DNA of 29,799 bases from JBFGCA01 sp041567315 (GTDB lineage Bacteria > Acidobacteriota > Thermoanaerobaculia > Multivoradales > JAHEKO01), in NCBI GenBank assembly GCA_041567315.1, contig JBFGCA010000053.1, positions 1 to 29,799 on the forward strand, written 5' to 3'. This document shows positions 22,256 to 28,869 of the stretch, piece after piece (within the stretch, counting starts at the first letter, position 1; the number at the start of each line of letters is the position of its first letter). The notes under the pieces were generated by a model that made no database searches, was not told the DNA's origin, and saw only the letters and a list, made by a program, of their open reading frames with translations. A program made the translations under genes and the position numbers.

Positions 22256-22954
22256 GTGATCGTCGTCGCCGGGGAGGCCGAGCTGCTGGTCGTCACCCAG
22301 TCCGACCACGCCCGTCTCGCCGCCGAGCTGCTCGCCCTGTGGCGCACCGGCGGCCTCCCCGAGCACCCGCGCCGGGCCGAGCTGCTGTTCGCGGTCCGCG
22401 AGCACGACAACGGCTGGCGGGAGACCGACGCCGCCCCCCGCGTCGACCCCGCAACCGGCCGGCCCCACGACTTCCTGACCCTCCCCGACCCCGAGCGGCT
22501 CGCCCTCTGGCGCCGCGGCGTCGAGCGCTGGGCCGGCGAGCGCCCCTGGGCGGCGGCGCTCATCGCCCAGCACGCCCTCGCCCTCCACCGCCGCCGCCGC
22601 GAGGACCCCTGGCGCGAGCTCCTCGCCCAGCTCCGCGAGCGCCGCGCCGAGCTGGTCGAGGCCGCGGGCGTGCCGGCCCGCGAGCTGTTCCGCGACTACC
22701 GCCTGCTCGAGCTGGCCGACACTCTCTCCCTCGCCGCCTGCAACCGCTGGCCCCAACCCGTCCGGCGCCCCGGCCTCGAGGCCCGCTTCACCGGCGGCGC
22801 CCTCCGGATCGCCCCCTTCCCCCTCGCCGGCGCCACCACCTTCCAGCTCCCCGTCCGCCGCATCCCCGCCCGCCCCTACCGCGGCGACGCCGACCTCGGC
22901 GGCCAACTCGCCGCCGCCCGCTGGACCACCGTCCCCGTCCGCGTCACCCCCTGA
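22256..22954 (+). CDS. DUF3891 family protein
   Basis: This 232-residue protein carries the DUF3891 pattern: LLVVTQSDHARLAAELLALW near the start, LLFAVREHDNGWRETDAAPRVD in the middle and LADTLSLAACNRW near the end. Conserved His (SDH, REHDNGW, AQHALAL) and Asp residues suggest an HD-like helical metal-binding fold; the reaction is unknown. It starts at GTG 22256, back to back with tnaA, and could share regulation with it. No membrane segment or signal peptide is visible. Confidence 0.72.
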   Translation: MIVVAGEAELLVVTQSDHARLAAELLALWRTGGLPEHPRRAELLFAVREHDNGWRETDAAPRVDPATGRPHDFLTLPDPERLALWRRGVERWAGERPWAAALIAQHALALHRRRREDPWRELLAQLRERRAELVEAAGVPARELFRDYRLLELADTLSLAACNRWPQPVRRPGLEARFTGGALRIAPFPLAGATTFQLPVRRIPARPYRGDADLGGQLAAARWTTVPVRVTP

Positions 22955-23048
22955 TCTGTCGCTTCGGCCGGCCGCCCCCACGGCCCCCTCTGCGGCCCCC
23001 TCGCTACCGGCCCCTCAGTCCGCGCCAGAACGCCATCTCGAAGCGGTC

Positions 23049-23174
23049 GTGGGTCAGTCCCCAACGACCCAGGAGGAGCCGGCCCTCCCCCGTGAAGTTC
23101 TCCAGGGCCGGCTCCGGTCCCAGGCGGGCCCCGCCCCGGCCGGCTCTCGCCACCAGCCGCCCAAACTGACCCGC
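23049..23174. repeat. Intergenic inverted-repeat element, copy B (short form)
   Basis: This about 126-bp version starts GTGGGTCAG and ends CTGACCCGC. It holds a perfect 12-bp stem, GGAGCCGGCCCT (23075-23086) and AGGGCCGGCTCC (23104-23115), with a 17-nt loop, then the conserved right box ending CCCCGGCCGGCTCTCGCC and ACCAGCC. Relative to copies A and C, the left subterminal box and the central segment are missing, as in an internally deleted derivative. It sits between the DUF3891 and alkyltransferase genes and ends about 20 bp before the latter's -10 element. The preceding 22955-23048 stretch is GC-rich with short CGGCCCCCTC repeats and no gene. Confidence 0.75.
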
Positions 23175-23193
23175 GAACGCCCTCCAACCCGCG

Positions 23194-23202
23194 TGATACT
23201 CT
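23194..23202 (+). promoter_or_regulatory. Extended -10 promoter of the alkyltransferase gene
   Basis: TGATACTCT matches TGnTAnnnT and ends 8 nt before the ATG at 23211; there is no Shine-Dalgarno. Confidence 0.45.
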
Positions 23203-23210
23203 CCCCCGCG

Positions 23211-23777
23211 ATGTCGGAAGCCCCGGTCGACCCCACCGGGCCGGAGCCCACGCCCCGGCCCAAGCCGCAGCGCGTCCTCATCCCCTCCCCCATCGGCGTC
23301 CTCGGCGTCGAGCTCACCGGCTCGGTGCTGACCCGGGTGGTGATCACCCCAATCGGGCGGCAGCGCAAGAAGTTCAAGCCGTTCGCCGACCTCAAGCGCA
23401 ACGAGCGCACCGAGCAGATGGACGAGGTCCTGGGCCGGTTCTCGGAGTACTTCGCCGGCGCCCGCCGCAACCTGGATCTGGGCTACGACCTCACCGCCAC
23501 CGGGCTCGACGCCTTTGGCCGGCGGGTGCTCAAGCAGACCGCCAAGATCCCGTTCGGCCGCACCCGCACCTACCAGCAGGTGGCGGAGGCCGCCGGCCGC
23601 CCGACCGCCTACCGCCAGGTGCTGGCCATCCTGATCGGCAACCCGCTGCCGCTGGTCGTCCCCTGCCACCGGGTGGTGACCAACCGCTCGGGGATCGGCA
23701 GCTTCATCGCCGGTCCCAAGAAGAAGGCCTGGCTGCTCAAGATGGAGCAGAAGACCCGCGAGCGGGAGCCGATCTAG
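23211..23777 (+). CDS. Methylated-DNA--protein-cysteine S-methyltransferase (Ogt/MGMT type)
   Basis: This 188-residue protein repairs O6-alkylguanine by irreversible transfer of the alkyl group to its own cysteine. The active site PCHRV is at 151-155 (Cys152), preceded by IPFGRTRTYQQVAEAAGRP, the DNA-binding helix-turn-helix. The usual RAVGxALxxNP block reads TAYRQVLAILIGNPLP, a mild departure. The last conserved segment is SFIAGPKKKAWLLKME in place of the commoner GGYRWGxxRKxxLLxxE, so the substrate pocket may differ. The ATG at 23211 precedes an about 20-residue Pro-rich lead; a longer frame to 23049 runs through repeat B and is rejected. It converges on the PEGA gene with a 6-bp gap. Confidence 0.85.
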   Translation: MSEAPVDPTGPEPTPRPKPQRVLIPSPIGVLGVELTGSVLTRVVITPIGRQRKKFKPFADLKRNERTEQMDEVLGRFSEYFAGARRNLDLGYDLTATGLDAFGRRVLKQTAKIPFGRTRTYQQVAEAAGRPTAYRQVLAILIGNPLPLVVPCHRVVTNRSGIGSFIAGPKKKAWLLKMEQKTREREPI

Positions 23778-23783
23778 GGCGCG

Positions 23784-24830
23784 CTAGGTCGAGGTCGCCG
23801 CCGCGGCGGCCGCGGCGACGGTCAACCGAACCGTCAGGTCCAGCTCCTCGCCGGGCTCGGCGAAGACCTCCAGCTTGCGCGACTCGTAGCCCGGCCGCAC
23901 CACCTCGAGCTGGTGCTCGCCCGGCTCCACAAGCAGGCCGGCGTGCAGACCGGCCAGCTCGCGGCCCGAGCCCAGCAGCCGCCCGTCGAGATAGACCGAG
24001 GCGTCCTCGGGCTCGACCGTGAGCCGCAGCCGGCTCGGCTCGCGCCGCAGGTCGCGCGTCGAGGGCGCGTCCTCGCCGTTGGCCGGCGGCGGCGCGGCGC
24101 GCCGGCTCGACAGCGGGGCCTTTTCACCTCGCTCCTCGGGCATCGGCAGCCTGGCGACCTGATCGGGGGGCGTCGACTCGCCCTCCCGGAGCCGCATCCG
24201 GACGTCGAAGACCAGCCCCGGCCGCACCTGGAAGACGCGGCTCTCGGTCTGGTAGCCGGGCAGGTAGAAGGTCACCTGGTGGCTGCCCTCCTCGAGCACC
24301 AGATAGCCCGGGTAGCCGTCGAACTGCTTGGCCAGACCGGCGTACTGGCCGTCGACGAAGACCTGCGTCTTCTTGGGCTTGACGTTGAGGTCGAGGGCGC
24401 CGAGGTCGTCGTCGTAGCCGTAGCGGCCGTAGCGGTAGGGGGCGCGGCCCCAGTAGGGCCCGTAGTACGGGCCGTAGTAGGGACCCCAGTACGGCCAGTA
24501 GTAGGGGTAGTAGTGGGGGTAGAAGCCCCAGTGGCCGATCCCCAGATAGAAGCTGGAGCGGCTGCCGTGGTGATGACCGCCGTGGTGGCGGCCGCGCACC
24601 GAGGACGAGCCCCGGCCGACCGGCAGCCGGCGGGTGGACGAAGCGCCACCCGAGCGGGTGGTGGGGGGCGCCGACCTGGGGGCCGGAGCGCTGACCTTGG
24701 GGGCGTCCCCGCGGGGCTTGGCCGTCCGGGTCTGCGACTGGGCCGTGGTGGGGACCGTCAGGGCGAGCACCGCGGCCGCGCCGAGGGCGGGGAGCGTACG
24801 GGAGAGCTTGAGGGCGTGTTGACGTTTCAT
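23784..24830 (-). CDS. Secreted PEGA-domain protein with Tyr/Trp/Pro-rich segment
   Basis: This 348-residue protein starts at an ATG with GAGGAGG 6 nt upstream and has a Sec signal peptide (cleavage near AQSQ). Then come a basic Ser/Arg/Pro stretch, a His-rich patch (HHGGHHHG) and about 45 residues dominated by Tyr, Pro, Trp and Gly (PHYYPYYWPYWGPYYGPYYG). Two PEGA domains follow: LNVKPKKTQVFVDGQYAG...PGYQTE near 140-215 and LTVEPEDASVYLDGRLLG...RPGYESRK near 260-335. PEGA domains are small surface beta folds. The Tyr/Trp-rich part resembles adhesive or disordered envelope linkers, but I recognise no specific function. It ends in an Ala run. Confidence 0.75.
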   Translation of the reverse strand: MKRQHALKLSRTLPALGAAAVLALTVPTTAQSQTRTAKPRGDAPKVSAPAPRSAPPTTRSGGASSTRRLPVGRGSSSVRGRHHGGHHHGSRSSFYLGIGHWGFYPHYYPYYWPYWGPYYGPYYGPYWGRAPYRYGRYGYDDDLGALDLNVKPKKTQVFVDGQYAGLAKQFDGYPGYLVLEEGSHQVTFYLPGYQTESRVFQVRPGLVFDVRMRLREGESTPPDQVARLPMPEERGEKAPLSSRRAAPPPANGEDAPSTRDLRREPSRLRLTVEPEDASVYLDGRLLGSGRELAGLHAGLLVEPGEHQLEVVRPGYESRKLEVFAEPGEELDLTVRLTVAAAAAAATST

Positions 24831-24926
24831 GTCGGGCCTCCTCTTCGGGGTGCCGGCTCGCGGGCGGCGGCGCCCGGACGGGCTGGCGAAGGAGGAAAGT
24901 GCAAGGGCTGTTCCAGGCCAGGCCTG

Positions 24927-25150
24927 AGGTCTACCATCTGAGGGTTCTGTGGCGAGAGCCGACCGGGGCGGGGCACGCCTGGGACCGGAGCCGACCCTGA
25001 AGGACTCCAACGGGGAGGGCCGGCTCCTCCTAGCCGCCTTCGCGCTGTACGGGGTCCGGACTTCGCGGCTCCGTGCAAGGCGCTCGGCTCCAGGCCCCTG
25101 TCGCACCCCGCCCCGGCCGGCTCCTGCACCGCCTACGGAAGCTGCAACAG
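24927..25150. repeat. Intergenic inverted-repeat element, copy C (full length, opposite orientation)
   Basis: This about 224-bp element lies in the 428-bp gap between the GHMP kinase stop and the PEGA start. Read on the minus strand it aligns along its whole length with copy A, including the right box (CCCCGCCCCGGTCGGCTCTCGCCAC) and the left box (GGAGCCGGCCGGGGCGGGG). The hairpin arms are 24987-24998 (GGAGCCGACCCT) and 25016-25027 (AGGGCCGGCTCC); the single mismatch becomes a G-U pair on the minus strand. The termini are less conserved than in A, so the boundaries are approximate. Positions 25151-25258 hold no gene; a short CCCC/GGGG stem follows the kinase stop. Confidence 0.7.
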
Positions 25151-25258
25151 GGCTGAGGAGGAGCCTCGAGGCCGGTGGTGGCCGATCGGCAAGGTGCGGC
25201 GGGGCCTTGGTACTAAGGAGGGTGTCCGCGGGGTGCCAGGGAGACGGCCGTGTCCCCT

Positions 25259-26344
25259 TCAGGGGGCGCCGGGAATGGGCTCGACCAGGAGGGGGTCAGC
25301 CGCAGGCCGTGCCGGGAGCGGCTCGGCGCTGGCGGCGGTGAGGCGGTCGACCACCGCCAGCCGGCGGTCGGGCGGGCAGAGCAGGGCGAGACAGCCGCCA
25401 CCGCCGGCGCCACAGGCCTTGCCGCCCCAGGCGCCGGTTTCCGTCGCCGCCGCCAGCAGCTCTTCGACTCGCGGCGTCGAGACCCCGTCGGCGAGCTGCC
25501 GTCGCCAGCTCCACTCGCGGCTCATCTGGCGACCGACCGCGGCCAGGTCGGCGGTCTCGAGCGCTTCCAGCAGTTCGGCCGCCGCGTCGCGGACGCCGTC
25601 GAGCGCCCGCGTCACTTTGGGCTCGCCGTCGAGGCGGCGGCGCACGATCCGCCAGTTGTTGCCGGCCGAGAAATGGCTCTCGCCGGTGTAGGCCACTACC
25701 AGGCTGTTGCCGAGCGCCTCGAGATCGATCTCCAGCCGCCGGACCTGCTCGCCGCCGGGCTCGTGACGGATCTCGAGGGCGCCGCCCAGCAGCGCCGGGA
25801 AGTGGTCCTGGCGGCCGGTGGGCAGCCCCATCAACCGCGCCTCGAGGTCGCGGGCCACCGCCGCGCGGTGCTCGGGGGTCGACGGCGGCCGGCCGAGCAG
25901 GGCCTCGCCGGCGGCCAGCAGGGCGACGGCGAGCGCCGAGCTGGCCCCCAGGCCACCGCCCCGCGGCGAAGCGCTCCGCACCTCGACGGCGACCGGGGGT
26001 ACCCCGAGGGCGGCCAGCGCCAGCCCGATCAGCGCCGTGTGCGGGCGGTCGAGCAGCCCCTCGACCGCGCCGGCCTCCACCTCCTGGCCGTCCTGCCGGA
26101 CCGCGTAGGTCGTCGACCGGGTAAGCCGGACCTCGACCGTCAGGTCGATTGCCAGGTTGACGGTGCGGGCACCGGGATGGAGCAGGCCCAGCGGCCAGAT
26201 GTCGAGGGTGCCGCCGGCCAGGTCGACCCGGCACCAGGCGCGCGCCCGGGCGCCCAGCAGCCCGTGGTGGAAGTCCGTCGGGTCGGCTGGCGAGCGCGGC
26301 GGGGCCGGATGCCAGGCGCCGCGACGCAGGCAATGCCGAGTCAT
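25259..26344 (-). CDS. GHMP-family sugar kinase (heptose-7-phosphate kinase-like)
   Basis: This protein of about 361 residues has the GHMP signs: ARAWCRVDLAGGTLDIWPLGLL (substrate motif 1), the ATP loop SPRGGGLGASSALAVALL (126-142) and motif 3 KACGAGGGGCLALL near 310. VDLAGGTLDI and TGESHFSAGNNW resemble D-glycero-D-manno-heptose 7-phosphate kinases (HddA) and fucokinase-like relatives, which feed nucleotide-sugar synthesis for surface glycans. The ATG at 26344 leaves about 30 extra residues before motif 1; the frame is open to 26434, so the true start is uncertain. It follows the M23 peptidase gene by 110 bp on the same strand. No adjacent nucleotidyltransferase or isomerase was found to fix the substrate. 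Confidence 0.75.
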   Translation of the reverse strand: MTRHCLRRGAWHPAPPRSPADPTDFHHGLLGARARAWCRVDLAGGTLDIWPLGLLHPGARTVNLAIDLTVEVRLTRSTTYAVRQDGQEVEAGAVEGLLDRPHTALIGLALAALGVPPVAVEVRSASPRGGGLGASSALAVALLAAGEALLGRPPSTPEHRAAVARDLEARLMGLPTGRQDHFPALLGGALEIRHEPGGEQVRRLEIDLEALGNSLVVAYTGESHFSAGNNWRIVRRRLDGEPKVTRALDGVRDAAAELLEALETADLAAVGRQMSREWSWRRQLADGVSTPRVEELLAAATETGAWGGKACGAGGGGCLALLCPPDRRLAVVDRLTAASAEPLPARPAADPLLVEPIPGAP

Positions 26345-26454
26345 TGTCGAGGAGCGGTAACGCCGCAGACGGCTCCGCCCCGCCGCCAGACGGCCGGGCG
26401 GACATCCACCACGGGCTGCTAGCCCCATCGGCACTCGCGGCCCCCGCTCGGCCG

Positions 26455-27792
26455 CTAGCGCGCGCCCGCCGCGGGCACCGGCGCCGCGACGCTCGCGGCG
26501 ATCAGCTCGCCGGCCGGCGGCTCGAACGGGCCCTCGCCCTCGAGGGCGCGGCGCAGGGCGTCCCGCCAGGCCACGTAGTCGGCCAGCCGGCTCTCGGGGA
26601 TCGGCTCGGCCGGCTGGCTCTTGAGGGTCTCCGGGTTGATCCAGCGACCGCGGTGCTGGATGCGGTAGTCGAGGTGCGGCGCGGTGGACAGCCCGGTCGA
26701 GCCGGTGTAGGCGATCACCTCGCCCTGGCGCACGCGCCGGCCGCTGCGGATCCCGCTGGCGTAGCGCGACAGATGAAGATAGGCGGTCAGGAAACCGTTG
26801 GGATGGCGCACCTTGACGGTCTTGCCGCCGCCGCCGTCCCAGCCCGCGAACGCCACCACCCCGCTGGCGGTGACCCGCACCGGGGTGCCGGTCGGCGCCC
26901 CGTAGTCCACCCCGTAGTGCGGCCGGTAGCGCTTGAGCACCGGATGGAACCGGCGGTGGCTGAAGCGCGAGGTGACCCGCGAGTAGCGCAGCGGCGAGCG
27001 CAGGAACATCTTGCGCAGCGGGCGGCCTTCGGCGTCGTAGTAGCCGTCGTCCTCGCCGTAGAGATAGGCCTCGAGGAGCCGGCCGCGGTTCTCATACCGC
27101 ATCGCCAGCAACCGGCCGACGTCGAAGAACTCGCCGTCCAGGTAGACCTCCTCGTAGAGCAGCTCGAAGAGGTCGCCGGTCCGCAGATCGCGGTGGAAGT
27201 CGACGTCCCACTGCAACGCCTCGGCCATCTTGGGCGCCAGCACCGCCCGCCCGCCCGCCTCGACGATCGCCCCCTCCAGCGAGGAGACGAGCTCACCGCT
27301 CAGCGACCGCGTCTCGACCGAGCGGACGAACGGCCGCCAAGCGCTCTCCCAGCCGGGCTCGCCGCGCCGCACGCTGACCCGTCCCTTGCCGGCCACCGTC
27401 AGCTCGAACCCCGCCAGCCTCGCCTCCTCCGACAGATAGACCGCGTAGGTGTCCGAAGGCCGCAGCCGCCGCAGATCGGCGTGGTCGCCCACCAGCGCCA
27501 CCACCTCACCCACCTCGCGCGGCTCCAGCCCGTAGCCGGCCAGCACCCCCCCCAGCGTCTCGCCGGGCTCGAGCGCCCCTTCGACCGGCAGCTGAACGCC
27601 GGCCAGCGGATCGCCGGCCAGCACCCCCATCAACGGGTGGCGCGCCAGCGCCGGGCTGAAGGCGACGGTGTGCCGCAGCCACACCCCCTCGCCCGAGTTG
27701 CCGCCCAGCCAGCGAGTGGCAACCGCCACCGCCCCGGCGGCCACGGCCAGACCCACGATCAGGGCCCAGCGGACGGGACGCACGGGTCGCAC
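26455..27792 (-). CDS. M23 (LytM-type) peptidase with OapA/LysM-like N-terminal region
   Basis: This 445-residue protein has an N-terminal membrane anchor or signal (9-27), an OapA-like/LysM-like segment (EPGETLGGVLAGYGL near 75-90 and LRPSDTYAVYL), a MepM-type intermediate domain (HRDLRTGDLFELLYEE) and a C-terminal zinc peptidase with all ligands: His292 and Asp296 in HYGVDYG, His340 in YLHLS and His373 in APHLDYRI. Such enzymes cut peptide crosslinks in murein. The tail (380-445) is Pro/Ala-rich. The start is GTG 27792 by position of the anchor; AGGAG is 16 nt away, and a CTG two codons earlier would have better spacing. A TGCTAGCAT element lies about 60 nt upstream. Confidence 0.85.
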   Translation of the reverse strand: MRPVRPVRWALIVGLAVAAGAVAVATRWLGGNSGEGVWLRHTVAFSPALARHPLMGVLAGDPLAGVQLPVEGALEPGETLGGVLAGYGLEPREVGEVVALVGDHADLRRLRPSDTYAVYLSEEARLAGFELTVAGKGRVSVRRGEPGWESAWRPFVRSVETRSLSGELVSSLEGAIVEAGGRAVLAPKMAEALQWDVDFHRDLRTGDLFELLYEEVYLDGEFFDVGRLLAMRYENRGRLLEAYLYGEDDGYYDAEGRPLRKMFLRSPLRYSRVTSRFSHRRFHPVLKRYRPHYGVDYGAPTGTPVRVTASGVVAFAGWDGGGGKTVKVRHPNGFLTAYLHLSRYASGIRSGRRVRQGEVIAYTGSTGLSTAPHLDYRIQHRGRWINPETLKSQPAEPIPESRLADYVAWRDALRRALEGEGPFEPPAGELIAASVAAPVPAAGAR

Positions 27793-27852
27793 CGGCAGCG
27801 CGGAATTTCTCCTGGTCAGTTGAGCGTCGCGCCCAGCGCGACAAACGGACGG

Positions 27853-27861
27853 ATGCTAGCA
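27853..27861 (-). promoter_or_regulatory. Extended -10 promoter of the M23 peptidase gene
   Basis: TGCTAGCAT on the minus strand fits TGnTAnnnT and would give a leader of about 50 nt. Confidence 0.4.
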
Positions 27862-28169
27862 CAGCCGGACCGGCCAGTCAGCCGGGCCAGCGCCGGTTAG
27901 CCCGCCGCCCGCCATCCAGGTTCGTTGGTCTCCCGCCTCCCAGGAGTGCCCTCGCGCGGCCAGGAGATCGGCGCCCGTCTTCGTGAGCCGGATGCCTTCG
28001 CTCCGCCAGGTCGCCAGCGCGGCCAGCGAAGGCTCGCGCGCGCTGGGCTGCTCCGCCAGGCTGCGCACCACGGAGTCGATCCAGGCGTCGCCCCACGCCC
28101 TCACGGAGGACCACCCGGAGATGGCGGAGCAGAAGGCTCAACCTCGACGTCGGTCTCGCGCGTCGAAAC
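27862..28169 (-). other. Gene-poor stretch with a possible decayed ORF
   Basis: No intact gene is convincing in this stretch between hicB and the M23 promoter. A minus-strand frame (28104 down to 27856) reads RLTKTGADLLAARGHSWEAG and then TWMAGGGLTG. It faintly recalls a recurring C-terminal pattern (Leu-Thr-x-x-Gly-x-x-x-Leu, later Asp-Arg-Trp-Leu-Gly-Gly) of uncharacterised bacterial proteins, so it may be the end of a degraded gene. The match is from memory and weak. Confidence 0.25.
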
Positions 28170-28388
28170 CTAAGCGAACATCAGCTTCCCGCGAGGCGCC
28201 GGGATGGGGCGGCCGAGTTCCTTTGCTGTTTCAATCCACTCATCGATGATCACTTGCACGTTTGCGAGCGCCTCTTCGTACGTCTTACCATCCGCCGCGC
28301 AGCCTGGCAGCTCAGGCACCTCGGCAATGAAGGCCTCGTCCTCATCGCTCCAGTAGATGATGACCTCGTATCGAAGATCACTGCCCAT
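28170..28388 (-). CDS. hicB: HicB-type antitoxin
   Basis: This 72-residue protein has the HicB core: YEVIIYWSDEDEAFIAEVPELPGCAADG followed by TYEEALANVQVIIDEWIETA. It is a partial RNase H-like fold that blocks the HicA RNase. It has no C-terminal DNA-binding extension, as in the short HicB class. I chose ATG 28388, with GGAGGA 4 nt upstream; an in-frame earlier start at 28403 is possible. It overlaps the 3' end of hicA by 11 nt, the usual hicA-hicB order. Because the upstream hicA carries a nonsense codon, hicB may now act as an orphan antitoxin. Confidence 0.82.
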   Translation of the reverse strand: MGSDLRYEVIIYWSDEDEAFIAEVPELPGCAADGKTYEEALANVQVIIDEWIETAKELGRPIPAPRGKLMFA

Positions 28389-28641
28389 CGCTTCCTCCAG
28401 CAAGACGGTGCCTCAGGATGACCTTCCGGACTTGTCGAACCTGGTATGCCTTGGCCTTGGCTCCCTTGGGCTGCAGGTTCAGGATCTCGGGGATGCCCTC
28501 CATCGTAAAGATGTGGTGGCTCCCTTTGGTTCGTTCGTCAAATCCCAGGTCACGAAGCAAGGAACAGAGGCCCTGGAACGGAACGTTAGAATCAGCGGTC
28601 CCGCGAAGGATCTAATCGAGGACCTTCTTCCGCGGCCCCAT
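28378..28641 (-). pseudogene. hicA: hicA toxin interrupted by an in-frame amber codon
   Basis: Read from ATG 28641 the frame gives MGPRKKVLD, then TAG at 28614-28612, then ILRGTADSNVPFQGLCSLLRDLGF and the HicA core with GSHHIF (the conserved His) and ILNLQPKGAKAKAYQVRQVRKVIL. The residues on both sides of the TAG match the continuous N-terminus of HicA relatives, so only codon 10 is wrong. A single base change (for example CAG or AAG to TAG) explains it. HicA is an mRNA interferase with a double-stranded RNA-binding-like fold. Restart at the TTG at 28560 would give 60 residues lacking the first helix. TAG is a normal stop in other genes here, so recoding is unlikely. A sequencing error cannot be excluded. 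Confidence 0.75.
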
Positions 28642-28648
28642 CGTCGTC

Positions 28649-28656
28649 AGTCTACA
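28649..28656 (-). promoter_or_regulatory. Candidate -10 element of hicAB
   Basis: TGTAGACT on the minus strand contains TAGACT, 7 nt before the hicA ATG. No Shine-Dalgarno lies between. The same hexamer precedes tnaA and the DUF72 gene. Confidence 0.4.
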
Positions 28657-28672
28657 GCCTCACCCGAGAGGC

Positions 28673-28732
28673 GCCCAACGGTTGGGCGACTAGCGCCCGG
28701 CGAGCCGCTCCGCCGCAGCCGCGTTGTTCGGC
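28673..28732 (-). other. attC-like recombination site
   Basis: On the minus strand this 60-bp block opens GCCGAACAACGCGGCTGC and ends CGTTGGGC. Integron attC sites start RYYYAAC and end GTTRRRY, with imperfect inverted symmetry between; here the left box has one mismatch (GCCGAAC) and the right box fits exactly. The right end also forms a short palindrome, GCCCAAC-C-GTTGGGC (28673-28687 region). The site overlaps the last codons of the 59-residue ORF, which end PPNNAAAAERLAGR, a tail type often generated by attC sequence in gene cassettes. An integron-type integrase remnant lies just upstream. Confidence 0.5.
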
Positions 28733-28869
28733 GGCTCCCACCTATAGGTTGAGTAGCGCACCCTGCCCTCGCAATAGCTCTCGAGTTGTTGCCGAACGGT
28801 GATGTCGCCACAACGGGACTCACCCCATCCTCCCACCTCATAGCGAGTCGCATGATACTGGCAGTTCAT
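28690..28869 (-). CDS. Small cassette-like hypothetical protein (59 aa)
   Basis: The open frame runs from ATG 28869 to TAG 28692 and starts MNCQYHATRYEVGGWGESRC, with an acidic/basic body and the tail NNAAAAERLAGR. I recognise no domain; three Cys residues (MNC, SRC, YC) are notable for its size. Its start overlaps the stop of the integrase fragment (ATGA) and its 3' end lies inside an attC-like site, as in integron gene cassettes. Base composition is lower in GC than in the core genes. There is no good Shine-Dalgarno at the proper distance (an AGGAGG lies about 30 nt upstream), so expression is doubtful or depends on coupling. Confidence 0.5.
   Translation of the reverse strand: MNCQYHATRYEVGGWGESRCGDITVRQQLESYCEGRVRYSTYRWEPPNNAAAAERLAGR

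Noticed and set aside
22955..23048. Short CGGCCCCCTC direct repeats after the DUF3891 gene
   Set aside because: Only two to three imperfect copies in GC-rich sequence; not enough to call an array.
17930..25260. Target-site duplications flanking the repeat elements
   Set aside because: I compared the bases outside each copy and found no convincing short direct repeats, so transposition is not shown directly.
24949..25341. Plus-strand ORF starting MARADRGGARLGPEP, with similar short peptides at the other repeat copies
   Set aside because: The peptide similarity among copies comes from the DNA repeat. The copies differ in frame and length, and the base changes keep hairpin pairing rather than protein sequence.
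28673..28687. GCCCAAC-G-GTTGGGC as a transcription terminator
   Set aside because: No T tract on either strand; an attC end is the better reading given the neighbouring integrase fragment.
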